A stretch of 64,000 bases of DNA from Schistosoma mansoni (lineage: Eukaryota > Platyhelminthes > Trematoda > Strigeidida > Schistosomatidae): NCBI RefSeq assembly GCF_000237925.1, contig NC_031502.1, positions 28,595,266 through 28,659,265 of the forward strand. Direction: 5' to 3'. Position numbers and translations under genes: made by a program. Below the pieces are notes generated by a model. It was not told where the DNA came from and did no database searches. It was given only the letters and a program-made list of their open reading frames with translations. Positions 24,601 to 35,400 of the stretch are shown here, one piece after another; position 1 is the stretch's first letter, and each line of letters starts with the position of its first letter.

Positions 24601-27600
24601 AGCACTGAGTCAAAGTATATCAAATTGAGTGGGCACGCTTTCCATCTCTGCTTTGCTTATCTGTCTCTCATCTTAATACCTGAGTGGATGAGCATCTGAA
24701 ATAAATTCGTTCAACCTAATTCGTATTCGGCGTTTTATTACCACTGTCTCACAAACGGGGTTAACCTTAATAGAATACGAAATCAAACGGATATTTTATG
24801 TTCAGGGCAAATCGTTCGTTTGTTCGTTCATAATGGAATCAGATTGAGGGCCTAGACTCAGAGCGTATAAAGAAATAACATATGGTTAAACTGTTTACTT
24901 GAAGTTACAAATACGAAATATTTATCGAATATCACTAGTCGAATTGTTTACACCAAATGACTTTCAGCTATTATAAACCTCACTACAAATATAGATATAT
25001 TCGTCTGTTTTTATAAAATCAATCATACTAAAATACTATTAATTAATTACGGTTTGTATATTAGTGATCTGTATTTTGTATGCATGTCTAAATATTAACG
25101 TACTTATTCATTGTTGGTTTCAATGATGATCGTCTGGTAATGACAAACGATGGTCTTCGTACTGAATTTTCATTTGAAGCTAGTTTTTAGAGAAAATTAC
25201 AAATTACGGAATTTTAGTTATAAAAAGGCTTTTTAGTTTTATTGCACTCGATAAGAGTCATTGAAATATCATCGAAAGATTCCCAAAAATCTACAAATTA
25301 TCAGGAAACAGCATTCCAAAATTTAATGAAAATGTATAGATACATAAAAAAAACTTAATTTCACTGATGATACTCGTATTATGGCAAACTATTTGAACAC
25401 CATTGGATGCCGGCTCAGTGGTTTACAAGTTAAGCGCCTGTGCGCGAGAGCGAAGGTCCTTTGTTCGAATCCCGTATGCAGAATCGTGGGTGCACACTGC
25501 TGAAGAGTATCATACTAGGACAAGACGGCCGTCCAGTGCTCCCAGGTTTCCTTTGGTGGTTTAGCTTTAAGTGACTCATGAATTCAACCATTAAATTACT
25601 AGAATCTCTACAAAAACATCAATCTGATAATAAACTATTTATTCTCAAAATTTCTCAAATGGCCAAGTACGGTTAACTAGAAATTTCACAATGTAAATAG
25701 TCCCTATACCTTAACGTAAGGGACTGTAGGCGATAGAACAACTGGTTTACTAATTAAAAAGTATTTTAGGATTAAAATTTTATCTTTTCAACAAAATATT
25801 CAGCTATGGTATTGTGACGTCCCAGATAACAAATGATTTAGAACTGGTCACAACTAAGGTTGAAAGGCAATCGATAATTTTTTATGGTGGTACTTAGATA
25901 GTGAACGAACACTCATATAGGAAAGAGCGATTTATCGTCTAACACAAAATTACAGGATGTCTTCGTAAAATATGAAAACTATACATGAAATACTTCATTT
26001 GCATATCTTCCACCAGTTGTCTCTTACAAACTTCATCGTTCCGTTATTACTGTTGTTATTACAATGACTATCTGTTTACATTCTTGTTCTCTTCAATTCG
26101 ATCTTCCCAACTTCCTGCTGCAAGGCATTCCAATTCTATTCGTTAGTGAAATAGAATCCTAATGTTATTTGCTCGGTCGACGCTGAAATTTGAATAGGTT
26201 GGTTAATCAGTTTACAAACAATCAGCACTAACAGACAAAATGAAGATCGCACTGGAGGTCTCTTGAGAGAATTTGAAACGAACACTTATATTTTATTTAT
26301 TGTTGATTGTCGTTCTCACTTACCCTGGTTCTGATTTGTGTCAAACTAAATAAATCACAGTAATCAAAGATAACTAGGCACGAAAGGATGTATTAACGCC
26401 ACGTAAGCTCAAACTCCTAGTAGTATGAAATTATATGTTGGTTAATGTCACAGTTGATTGGAAGAAGTAGTTGTAAACAAAATACATATGAAATGCAGTC
26501 ATAAATTTGCTGACTATCGACCTGAGTTTTATTGCAAATAAATAACCGCGTATCTTTCACTTATTTTTTAACTAAAACATTGTTTAAACTTCTTCATTGT
26601 CCTTTCCCTTAGTAATATCGTTTCAGCCTAACGTAAAATAGCTCCGCCTGTAACTCTTCTAGGGTTAATGTCTGTCGAAAGTTCGGAAAAGAGATCAATG
26701 TTGAACAAGGGGTCACCAACCAAATCACGTAAAAAACAACCTCGCTAAAAAAACCCAAACCAGATTAAACAATTTAAACCATCTAAACTCTGCCTCCGAG
26801 TTGAAGGAAAAATTATGAAGCCTCATGATCAAAGCTGAGATTCTTTGAAAGTCCCTTCTAACAACCGGAGCAACATTTTTTATAGGGACATGGAACGTCC
26901 GTACAATGTGGCAGACCGGAACGACCAGTCAAATAACTACGGAAATAAGGAAATACAAACTGGTAGTACTTGGAATCAGCGAAACCCATTGCACCCAAGA
27001 TGGACAGCAAAGGCTATATACAAGAGAGATGCTTCTGTACTCCGGTCACGAATGGAAAAATGCTCCACACACTCAGGGAGTTTCTTTGATGCTGTACAGA
27101 GAAGCACAAAATGCACTTGTCAGATTTGGATCTCACGAATCCAGAATTATCAAAGCATCATTCAAAACAAAGAAGGAAGGAGTCACAATGAATGTTATCC
27201 AATGTTATGCATATACCAATGATAGCAACGACCACGATAAAGATCAGTTCTACTCGAGGCTGCAATCAATCAAAGCAAAGTGCTCAGGAAACGACCTCAC
27301 CATCTTGATGTGAGATCTAATCACCAAAGTCGGAGTGGACGACAACGGATATGAAGATATCACCGGACGACATGAACTGGGAGAAAATAACGAGAATGCT
27401 GAGATATTTGCAAATATATGTGTATTCAACAAAGTGGTTGTAGGTGACACAATATTCCCACACAAACGCATCCACAATGCTACATGGATCTCACCGGACC
27501 ACACCACAGATGACCAGATAAATCAGATTTGTATCAACAAAAATTCCGAAGGACAATGGAAGATGTGAGAACCAGGAGAGGAGCTGACATAGCTTCAGAT

Positions 27601-30600
27601 CACCATCAACTGGTGGTTGCCAAGATGAAAATGAAGCCAAAGAAACACTGCACAACTGGGGGAACAGCATTACTGAGGTTCAATACAGCCTTCTTTCCAG
27701 AAACTGACAAACTCAATCAATGCAAGATAGTTCTCGACAACAGGTTCCAAGTCTTACGGAATGTACTCGGAGAACAGGAGGATGCCATGGAGAACGACTG
27801 GAAAAGATTTAAGAAGCACTAACTTCAACATGTCAAGAGGTTTTGGGTGGTAAGAATTATCACAATAAGGAATGGACTTCTATCGAAACCCTAGACAAGA
27901 TTCAAAAATGAAAAGCAAGAAGACAGCAATGAACAACACACGAACAAGAGCAGAGCAAGTCAAGGCACAAGCAAATGAAGAAGAGTATCAGAGCTGACAA
28001 GCAGAAATGCGTGTAAGATCTAGCGATGACAGCGGAGAAAGCTGCAAGAGAACGAAATATGAAACAACTATGTGACACAACTAGGAAACTGGCAGGGAAA
28101 TATAGTAAACCAGGGAGACCCGTCAAGGACAAGGAGGTAAAGACAATAACGAGGATTCATGAACAGAGAAGAAGATGGGTAGAATACTTCGAGGAACTGC
28201 TGAGTGAACCAGCCCTATTGAATTCACCGGATATCGAAGCAGCACGCACACATTCCTACAGATGTCACTCCACCAACGATCGAAGAAGTAAAGACGACCA
28301 TCAGACAAACAATGAATGGAAAGTAATTGGACCTGATATTATACCGGCTGAGGCACTGAATTCAGACATTGAAGTAACTGCAAACATGCTCCACCTTCTA
28401 TTCAAGAAGATTTGGGAGCAGGAACAAGTGCCACTGACAGACTGGAAAGAAGGATCTCATCAAAATACCAAAGAAAGGAGATCTGAGCAAATGTGACAAC
28501 TACAGAGGAATCACATTACTGTCATTACCACAAAGGTTTTCAACAGAGTGTTGCTGAACGAGATGAAAGATTCAGTAGACACCCAATTTCGAGATCAACA
28601 AGCTGGATTCTGTTAGGATCGGTCGTGCACAGATCAAATGTTGACACTATGGATCATCGTTGAACAGTCAATTGAATGGAACTCGTCACTATGCATCAAC
28701 TTCGTTGATTGTGAGAAAACATTTGACAGTGTGGATAGGAAGACTTTATGAAAACTTCTTCGACACTATAATGTACCCCAGAAGATGTTCAATATCATAC
28801 TGAATTCATACGACGGACTACAGTGCAAAGTCATGCATGGAAGACTACTGAAAAACGCATTTCAAGTGAGGACCGGAGTCAGACAAGACTGTTTGCTCTC
28901 CTCCTTCATCCTTCTCTTGGTGGTTGACTGATTTATGAAAACCCCGACATCTGAAGGGAAGCAGGGGATACAATGGACAGCTCGTAATCAACTAGACGAT
29001 TTGGACTTCGCAGATGACCTGGCCCTTACATTCCATACACACGAACAAATACAGACGAGGACAACTAATGTAACAGCCGCCTCTGCATCAGTAGATCTTA
29101 ACATACACAAAGGAATAAGCAAGATCCTCAAATGCAACACGGAGAACGCCAAGTCAATCACACTTGATGACGAAACTCTGGAAGATGTGGAAACATTCAC
29201 ATAGCCGGGAAGCATCGCAGATGAACAGGTAGGATCTGATGCAGACGTAAAAGCGAGAATCGGCAAAGCAACGACCGCATTCCTACATTTGGGGAACATG
29301 TTGATCTCAATACAACTGTCTGCAAGCAGACATCAAAGTCAGAATTTCCAATACGAATGTGATGACAGTCCTAGTGTCTGGAACTGAAACTTGGAGAACT
29401 AACACAACCAACATCAAAGAAGCACAAGTATTTATAAACAGTTGTCTACGCAAAATACTCAACATTCACTGGCCGGATACCATTAGCAAAAGTCTACTGT
29501 GGGAGAGGACAAACCAGATTCCAGCTGAAGAGGAAATTATGAAAAGATGTTGGAAGTGGATAGGACATACATTGTGGGAATCATCAAACTGCATCACGAG
29601 GTATGCCCTAACTTGGAATTTTGAAGGGAAACGGAAAACAGGAAGACTAAAGAATACACTGAGACGAGAACTGGAAGTCTAATTTAAAGGGATGAATGGT
29701 AACTGGAAAAAACTGGGAATGATTACTCAGAACAGAGTTGAATGTGGAGTGCTGGTGGGGTGGCATATGCTCCTCCATGAGGAGCAACAGCGTAAGTTAA
29801 TAAGTAAGTATATTATGTAAAATGTGATTATTTGAATTTTACTAGATTCTGCGTTAGCCATGATTGTTCGAGAAACTACATAATTGCTGGACTTAAGTCT
29901 AAACAAATCAAATTTAGCTTGCCTTTCAAATTTAAATAGAATAATGAACCCAGTTCACTAGAAATGAAGTCCTTATAAAGACTGAATATGCTTATTCTTA
30001 TAAATTCTTTAGTTTAGATTCATAATGATAGTCTACAAAGTGTAACATATAAAATCGAAAGGGAAAGAACATAATTCATTGATTTCTGATTATTCTGTAT
30101 TAGACAACTACAATTTGATCATAATATTATTTAACCTGATAAAAATAATTATAGAATCTACTTTGATTTCTAGAAATGTAGTTCAGCTGTGATTACCAAA
30201 CAAATATTAGCATTCCATTCAAAAGATTCATAAAATTTCTTATTAAGGTAATTTATTAGTCCTTTCAGTGATATGTTATACTGTATTGAAATTTTCTTAT
30301 CTAACTTTGACATCATTTATTAAAATACTGGGTAATGTATATTCAAATGTTAGACAGAAGATAATATTTTAAAGCTATAAATACAGTTGATCGCTAATAT
30401 CTGTCTGATTTAAAATCTGGATGGAAGGCTTCCTGTATGATAATTGCGGATATCGAAAATTAAACGTACTGAAATTTCTTATTACCTTATCTAACGGAGG
30501 CAACTAACCATCTAATCAGTAGATATCTGTATATATTATTAATAATGGTTACTCTCTGAGCATTAATTTTTTTGGCATTAATTAACTCTTAGGTATAAGA

Positions 30601-33600
30601 AGACCCAAATGTTTCTTCATCCATACAGTTTTGTGTTTAACTGATGCATGAGTGGTTGGACGACTAGCTAGAATGCTTTTTTTCTATTTAACGTCTATTG
30701 AAACAATGTTAATTAGATGACACAAGGGTGATATTTGAAATTAAATTGCAACTAAGCTAACTTTATAAATTTATAACTAGTAGAATATTCAGCCATTAGT
30801 ATGTAGAGAGCTATTTTAATTCCTATCATATACAATCCAGTTTTTTTCAGTTCATTTTAGTTGTTAATTTTATTATAGTTAACAAAGACCCAAAATCAGT
30901 AGTGATGGCGGTAAGTATGAGATACTAAAATAGAGTTATCTCAATAAGTAATTATAGACTTTAAAATAATTTTGATAATTGTTAAAAATAGGAAAGTTGC
31001 CAAAGTTCATTTGACCACATATTACACGTATATTATATTCCATCAATTGAAATTTGCACAGAATACCATCGGGGTAAGTCTGGTAAACACTATGTAAAAA
31101 TGTCGATCCAACCAGATTGATACTGTCCTCATCAAGTAGGACTGATAGATTGAGACGATTTACAACGCTAGAAAATAAAAAATCAATAGAATAGAACAAG
31201 CTTTTCCAGTATCTTGACAGTATCAACGAAACCCTGTAACTAACTAAACCAAACTATACAGCATAGATGTATACAGAATATCATGACGGCAGTATTGTCC
31301 TGAAACCAATAGCTAACATCTTACTGAGAGTTTCGAAATAACCAGTTGAGTTTAATAATACATTGCAGAGTTATAATTTGTGACACTCATCTGAAATCTC
31401 TTGAAAGCGTATTCCTTAAAAATATAGATCGATGTCAGCGCTACAGATTAGGCTTATGGATATTGGTTATTGGCCAGTGACTGATTATATTCATATCAAG
31501 TTTTTCTTGAGTATAAAATCTCATTCCTTTTTTTACGATAATAAGTTTCATGATTAAAAATAGTACACCTGAAAATCTTATCACCAGCTACCTGTTGATG
31601 ATGGTTTCGAAGTTACATTTTGAAGTTGTAATTTCTGCTTATATTTGAGTTGTCTTTTATCTTCTCTAACTGCTTTTCTTTGTGAATTGTATGGTTCTGG
31701 AACAAGACGTTCAAGAAATGCCTCAAAATATTTATAATCCTTCACAGTTTCTTTTAATTTAGTGATTTCTGCATTGATTTGTGATTTGTGTATTGTCAAC
31801 TGCTTAATTTTGTCAACCATCATAGCACGTTTGCGAGCCTCCTGTTCAGAGCTAAAAGAAAAATGTATAGATACAAACACTACAAAGTAATTTGTGCAAA
31901 AAAATTATAGTACATGAGTAAAGTCTTCCATATCTCTTCAGTAAATTATGTATATTTCTAGAAAAACTATGAAGTTTTAAACAAGCACCGAGTTTCACTT
32001 GACAAGATTTCAATTTAATGCTAAAATCTTTTACATTAACCACGTATGTATGTCTAAGATACAAACACTAGTTGCTTTGATTAACAAACAGATAACAGCA
32101 GAAATCAAGGCGCAAAGTGACTGTAAAAGAAAACCACTCATTAAAAATTTATTCCTTAGGTTGACTACTGCCACTGCTAGATGCTTTATTTGCCCCTTAA
32201 AGGTATCCGTCAGAAACCATCAGTCATCTGTTTATATAAACGTATGTGAGTAATATTTCGCTTTTTTGAGTAATATCTTGGGAATCCAAAAACGAAATGT
32301 CTGTGTAACTTAGATCAGCAAAATTTATATCAAAGCCGCATCACCACCAACGTCTGCACCCTCCTTATTATGGAATGCTAAAACGGAAAGAGAAATAGGG
32401 ATAATTTGAGTAAATTATGTTTCATAAGTGGTTTTGGGCAGTATTGAACAACTTTCGGACAAAATTCGCGACAAAACGGATTAAGGTTATTGCTTTTAGC
32501 AAAGCTTGAAATTTTTGAGCATGATCCCACTTGAAGATGTGTATGTCACTGTTTTGAAGTCTAAAAACGGGCAAAACACAGATATTTAGTGCTTTTTTGA
32601 TCATCACAAGTGTTCCAGCAGATATCAGTATATAGCAAAAATACCATTCAAAATAATCAAAGTCGCGTAAGAGGAAACTTTTATATAGTATAGCATTAAT
32701 TATCCCATATGTTTACCTGTTATCAACCTGAGAATGCATCATTACTTTATTTCAATCATACAAATATTACAAATTACAAAGGACAACATAAAATTATTGT
32801 GTGCCAACTATTTTTAAAAAAGGGTAAACGTAGTGGTAAGATGAACAGAACTGGCTGTAAATAATTTGAGAAAACCACAGCGGAAGACCGACATCATACC
32901 TAGTTTGGGACTTTTCAGCAGTTCAGATTGAATACTTCATTTTTAGTAGAACTTAGGCCACTTAGGTAAGAGATTAGCACACCGAAACTGACTTATTTTT
33001 TAAGTGACTTGTAGTCGAAAACCTTTAAACTTATGTTAATCATTGATACAATGCAGACTTCAGTTACTATCCATTGATATCTTATTGAGATTTAGAAGTT
33101 CGTTAACTTTGAAGTTTTATGGTCAAATAAGCTTTGATGAACCCCTAAACCCATTTCATACTACTATAATTTTAAAAAATATCTAGTCAACCATATGTAC
33201 AAAAATAAAATCCATCAATTCAGTTTGTTTTCTAATCTCGTCAAGTGAAAAACTGTTTTAGTTACACACTAATATGAGACTGAAAGTCACAGAAACCTGC
33301 AGTTTCATGGAGTTATTGGGTCCAGATCTAAAATTTTTAGAAGTCTAGGGACTAAATCTCTAACAAAAAGGGTAAACTCGAATAGCAGCTAGGAAAATCT
33401 ACTTTTAGGTATATATCCAAAGTTGGTGGCAGAAAGTCAGAGAGTAATGAAATTGATATATATATTGATAATATAAACCCGCACAATTAGTTTACTAAAT
33501 ATTTTGCCCTCATACTGACGCCACACCAATTAGAAAGCGGTGTTTTTAATCATTCTACAATGACTATTTATTAAACATTAAAGAAGAAGAGAAATTCTGT

Positions 33601-34242
33601 CTACCACTACATAATGTGGACACAATTGTGTCCCTTAGAAGTACACTGAAATAAAGGCCCTTAAATATCAACATAACAGAATATTTGAATTTACTTAGCC
33701 ACTGCTTCCACGGAACTTTTGTCGTTTTCCTTAAGGAACTCGTCAAAAAGGGCAGCGTCTTGTTCCAAACAATGCTCTGCAAGCTCAAGTTTACGATCTT
33801 CATGTGATGCCAATTCCTCCAGCCTTTTTAGTTCTGAGCGTTGTACTGCAATTAGATATTCAAGAAAAAACATTTCTCTTCTATTCGCAATAAACTGGTC
33901 TCTGGTTTCCCTGTCGGTAAATTGCCCTATAGATAATCGTTGACGATGTTTTAAGGGGACAAACTTTTTGTTTTCTGCAATATAAATGCCACATTATTGG
34001 AATCCAAAGTGTTCGTTTCGTTTTCAGGTTCTAATTCATTCAGAATTGACCTTCTTGATTTGTTTTTTTTAAAGGGTTGAATCTTTTGATAAATTTTTAA
34101 CTTCGCAAGTTCTTTTGTCCTCTATTTAAATCATATAAGATATTTGCTTATAAATGGATACCTTAAGTCTTTCTTCCTTTTCTGTATCTCTCAACTCGAA
34201 TATATTTTCAAACTTCGGTAAAAGAAAGGGGTTTGAAGTCAT
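11411..34242 (-). CDS. CFAP100: CFAP100-like cilia- and flagella-associated coiled-coil protein (ten-exon gene)
   Basis: The ten exons listed separately join with matching phases at all nine junctions into 1497 nt, giving 498 residues and a stop. Order of parts: N-terminal NPFLLP...RDTEKEER motif (exon 1); a basic linker (exon 2); a DUF4200-type coiled coil with [20 protein letters not shown] and [10 protein letters not shown] (exon 3) continuing into exon 4; a Ser-rich linker (exon 5); [10 protein letters not shown] with RDLEETNL (exon 6); helical segments (exons 7-9); and a C-terminal tail with RSQPP (exon 10). The same blocks occur in the same order in vertebrate CFAP100/CCDC37, which is about 110 residues longer. 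In Chlamydomonas this protein (MIA1) works with CFAP73 (MIA2) as a modifier of inner dynein arms on axonemal doublets. CCDC38 is a related alternative. No promoter element is obvious; a solo LTR starts 659 bp upstream of the ATG. Confidence 0.87.
11586..11757 (-). mobile_element. hammerhead-SINE, 5'-truncated, in CFAP100 intron
   Basis: Minus-strand copy with tail, hammerhead block and part of the tRNA-like head. The head is rearranged and cut after the B-box region. The ribozyme is the best preserved of this family in the window and is listed separately. Confidence 0.75.
11635..11683 (-). ncRNA. hammerhead ribozyme motif, core intact
   Basis: Minus strand: gcactg CTGAAGA gtct...aggac GAAAC ggct GTC caatgc. 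CTGAAGA fits CUGANGA. Stem II pairs gtct with aggac (one G-U). Stem I pairs gcactg with caatgc with one mismatch. Stem III is minimal, as in other schistosome SINE hammerheads. Confidence 0.6.
11758..13036. other. CFAP100 intron, no further feature
   Basis: Intron between exons 9 and 10. AT-rich with no recognisable repeat or exon. Confidence 0.5.
13037..13600. repeat. unclassified GC-richer segment in intron
   Basis: The 78-residue plus-strand frame at 13037-13273 has no recognisable domain. Composition differs from the flanking intron, which suggests an inserted repeat, but I see no termini or relatives in the window. Confidence 0.25.
13754..13970 (-). CDS. CFAP100: CFAP100 exon 9
   Basis: 217 nt, acceptor ACTTTTTAG and donor GTAATG, phase 2 in and phase 0 out. 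It contains [17 protein letters not shown], then a charged helix ending [14 protein letters not shown], matching human TIIEHQLDELLENLEHV... and LQRARARAQAEIKKK. Confidence 0.9.
14101..17254 (+). mobile_element. RTE/SR2-like LINE, near full length, copy 1 (antisense in CFAP100 intron)
   Basis: Parts in order: a 5' UTR of about 230 bp; an APE-type endonuclease from about 14330 ([25 protein letters not shown], then SDHHQLV near 15045); a linker; RT from about 15900 (NYRGIT and FADD near 16455); and the C-terminal WKWIGHTLW block near 17010. It ends in 'aacaggcgtaag'. The ORF is broken several times: a TGA at 14763-14765 where the family has a sense codon, plus later stops and frame changes. All the breaks I compared are shared with the copy at 26641, and the two cores differ at about a dozen positions by eye over about 2.9 kb. 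Clade assignment rests on the endonuclease and C-terminal text. Confidence 0.9.
17270..18585. other. CFAP100 intron; one possible decayed tRNA-type SINE
   Basis: At about 18290-18440 a B-box-like 'gggtttgagtctc' and a ctgggtt/aacccag hairpin suggest an old tRNA-derived element. Nothing else is supported. Confidence 0.3.
18586..18702 (-). CDS. CFAP100: CFAP100 exon 8
   Basis: 117 nt, acceptor TTGTTTTAG and donor GTAGTA, phase 2 in and out. It reads [19 protein letters not shown] and ITEVYRDTI, matching human FHFGEYKGDQQDKLLESL...VLDVYRH. Confidence 0.85.
18703..20169. other. CFAP100 intron, no feature seen
   Basis: AT-rich. The plus-strand 84-residue frame at 19204-19458 is low-information and antisense to the gene. 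Confidence 0.4.
20170..20268 (-). CDS. CFAP100: CFAP100 exon 7
   Basis: 99 nt between a T-rich acceptor ATTTTAG and donor GTTAGT, phase 2 in and out. It reads [15 protein letters not shown]... and [17 protein letters not shown], a helical segment in the family's expected position. Confidence 0.8.
20766..20917 (-). CDS. CFAP100: CFAP100 exon 6
   Basis: 152 nt, starts phase 0 with [13 protein letters not shown] and [17 protein letters not shown], ends in phase 2 before donor GTAAGC. The block matches human [24 protein letters not shown] closely. Confidence 0.9.
21060..21225 (+). mobile_element. decayed Smα-like SINE
   Basis: A B-box-like 'gagtttgatcccgagtgagg' near 21150 is followed by a hammerhead-like 'TGATGAATCTCAAAT' and 'GATGAAAC' near 21190-21210. 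The order matches the Smα plan, but the core and stems are damaged. Confidence 0.45.
21620..21659. repeat. (TA)n microsatellite
   Basis: About 20 uninterrupted TA units in an intron of CFAP100. Confidence 0.95.
22866..22924 (-). CDS. CFAP100: CFAP100 exon 5, Ser-rich linker
   Basis: 59 nt, phase 1 in and phase 0 out, reading (V)[19 protein letters not shown]. The acceptor ATTATCAG and donor GTAGGT were chosen because they keep the frame on both sides; an earlier AG at 22936-22937 would not. It corresponds to the SSGGDS-like linker before the YFTEP motif in the human protein. Confidence 0.75.
22925..24120. other. CFAP100 intron, no feature seen
   Basis: AT-rich intron sequence with no supported repeat or exon. 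Confidence 0.4.
24125..24245 (+). mobile_element. RTE-like LINE 5' UTR remnant
   Basis: The text 'cttctagggtta' followed by 'ggggtcaccaa' and an A-rich 'gtagaaaa/ttagaaaac' stretch aligns with the 5' UTR of the LINE at 26641-26760. Nothing downstream of the UTR is present, so this is a small decayed fragment. Confidence 0.5.
25391..25630 (+). mobile_element. hammerhead-SINE, leader missing
   Basis: tRNA-like head from 'cattggatgccggctcagtgg', B-box-like 'tgttcgaatccc', hammerhead block and tail ending 'tctgataa'. CTGAAGA and CCGTCC are kept, but the GAAAC strand reads AAGAC, so the ribozyme is broken. Confidence 0.75.
25900..26165 (+). repeat. dispersed repeat, copy 2 of a pair
   Basis: Relative of 60-280 in the same orientation, sharing the 'atacttcatttgcat' and 'tcgatcttccc' blocks. 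No coding content, family not named. Confidence 0.5.
26641..29810 (+). mobile_element. RTE/SR2-like LINE, near full length, copy 2 (antisense in CFAP100 intron)
   Basis: Same parts and order as the copy at 14101: 5' UTR, endonuclease from about 26878, SDHHQLV near 27595, RT with FADD near 29005 and the WKWIGHTLW block near 29560. The tail is 'agcgtaagttaataagtaagta'. It carries the same TGA (27311-27313) and the same later frame breaks as the first copy. The cores are about 99.6% identical by eye, but the first 230 bp and the last 40-60 bp are clearly more diverged, and the flanks are unrelated. It lies in the large intron between CFAP100 exons 4 and 5. Confidence 0.9.
29811..31591. other. 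CFAP100 intron, no accepted exon
   Basis: A minus-strand frame near 30936-31226 has an acceptor-like TTTTCTAG, but its phase does not fit the neighbouring exons. No repeat recognised. Confidence 0.4.
31592..31851 (-). CDS. CFAP100: CFAP100 exon 4, coiled coil
   Basis: Acceptor TTTTCTTTTAG and donor GTAGCT bound 260 nt, phase 2 in and phase 1 out. It contains [18 protein letters not shown] and [15 protein letters not shown], aligning with the human EKETKAKIEK...YKDFLYKLSP part. Confidence 0.9.
31852..33694. other. CFAP100 intron between exons 3 and 4
   Basis: AT-rich. Near 32880-32990 a 'gggacttttcagcag' could be a very old hammerhead-SINE in minus orientation; I do not call it. Confidence 0.4.
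33695..33963 (-). CDS. CFAP100: CFAP100 exon 3, coiled-coil core
   Basis: 269 nt in frame [10 protein letters not shown]..., ending in phase 2 before donor GTAAAT. It contains the most conserved text of the protein, [15 protein letters not shown] and [19 protein letters not shown], typical of the DUF4200 coiled coil in CFAP100/CCDC38. Confidence 0.9.
33993..34121 (-). CDS. CFAP100: CFAP100 exon 2
   Basis: 43 codons, Lys/Arg-rich then acidic. The proposed donor GTGGCA and acceptor AAAAAG define a 29-nt intron that keeps phase 0. Using the nearer TTGCAG acceptor would break the frame, so the 29-nt solution is preferred. Confidence 0.65.
34162..34242 (-). CDS. CFAP100: CFAP100 exon 1 (start)
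   Basis: ATG at 34242-34240 opens 27 codons ([11 protein letters not shown]...) that end at CTTAAG before donor GTATCC, phase 0. This is the family's N-terminal NPF...RD motif, which supports the start. The following intron is 40 nt and ends AAATAG. Confidence 0.8.
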
Positions 34243-34900
34243 CTTGTTGAAATCAAAGTGTTGAACTTAGTTGCCATGACGGCCAGCACATCTTTAAGGG
34301 TTAAAACAAACTAACTGAAGTTATCAGATAATATTTTTGTTCTCGATTTCAATGGGCTGATCCATTTCTCAGCTTGTATCTTTTGATAATGCAGTATGGT
34401 TTCCGATCGTCGGTATCGTTCAGTGATAGTAGTCCAGTTAGTCATCTGCGCCACTCCTTGTCAATTTGTCAGTTAATTACCGAGTGAAAGTTTTCCGAAT
34501 ATCAGTGAATGTTTTTCGTTTTAGGCAACTGGGTTGCTAAGATCACTGGCAATCGTATTACCAGGAACGTGAAAAATTGAGAAGTAGTGTATAGAGTAAC
34601 AAAGTGAAGATAACTGTCAGAATAGACAAATAAATAGTCTATTCGAACAATGTAAAAGGGTGAAATTAAAGAATATCAAATAGACAGGGGTGATAAGTGG
34701 TAAAGTGGACAGATGTTGTTTAGTCATAATGCTGATATTAATGATAACAGGAATTATATTGGGAATGTAACAACAAATAAATTTCCGCGATAAATTGTTA
34801 TGTAGGTCTCTGACATTGATGCTGATTTCATCAATTTATTAGACACTCTCCTAGGTGATAAAGCTAGGTTAACCATTTTGACCAGACCACGTTCGGATAC
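34243..34900. promoter_or_regulatory. probable 5' flank of CFAP100
   Basis: The sequence between the start codon and the upstream solo LTR must hold the 5' UTR and proximal promoter if exon 1 is really first. I see no distinctive motif, so this is positional inference only. Confidence 0.3.
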
Positions 34901-35400
34901 TGTCATAACGTGTGTCTGAGTGGGTGCCCTGTTATATATGACATGATAAAACTGCCCATTAAATAGCAGCGACATATTGACCGGACTAGTGACACACGAA
35001 ACCCGTACGAGCAGTCTAGAGTGCTTGTCAGTCCTGCTATCTGCCTAGTACAGAACACCAATAACGGCCTCTGCAACATGAATCATTATTCTCAAACATA
35101 CTGGGTTTATATACCAAACAAACAGACCATATAGCACCATAAAATAGAAAATAACATTTGTACAAGATTAAGCCGAATGTGTCTGTGAATGTGTGAGGCA
35201 ATAATTAATAGACTGGGGATAACTCAAGAATGGTAAACCGTATAGTAATAGTTCATGGGTCAAAACAAAGCTTATAATAAGAGGGATATGGATATGAATA
35301 GTTTAGTTAATTGATATTTATGCAGTAAAATATACACATAGTATTGCTCCATAAATAGTCCTCAAAAGTTACCATTCATAATTCTCTTTGGGATATAACA
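34901..35400 (+). mobile_element. solo LTR upstream of CFAP100
   Basis: A 500-bp element with ends TGTCATAACG and GATATAACA, aligned along its length with 2395-3386 (minus the SINE insert) and 58653-59066. The flanks gatac and gatag match at 4 of 5 bases, as for a mutated 5-bp target duplication. Near 35211 it keeps the uninterrupted site where the copy at 2395 received its SINE. No internal element sequence adjoins it; it is a non-coding fossil. Confidence 0.75.

Noticed and set aside
30936-31226. Possible extra CFAP100 exon with a TTTTCTAG acceptor
   Set aside because: Its open frame needs phase 2 from the previous exon, whereas exon 4 ends in phase 1; the alternative frames stop early. 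Exons 4 and 5 join in frame without it.
32880-32990. Another hammerhead-SINE copy
   Set aside because: Only a short 'gggacttttcagcag' resemblance; head, stems and tail are not recognisable.
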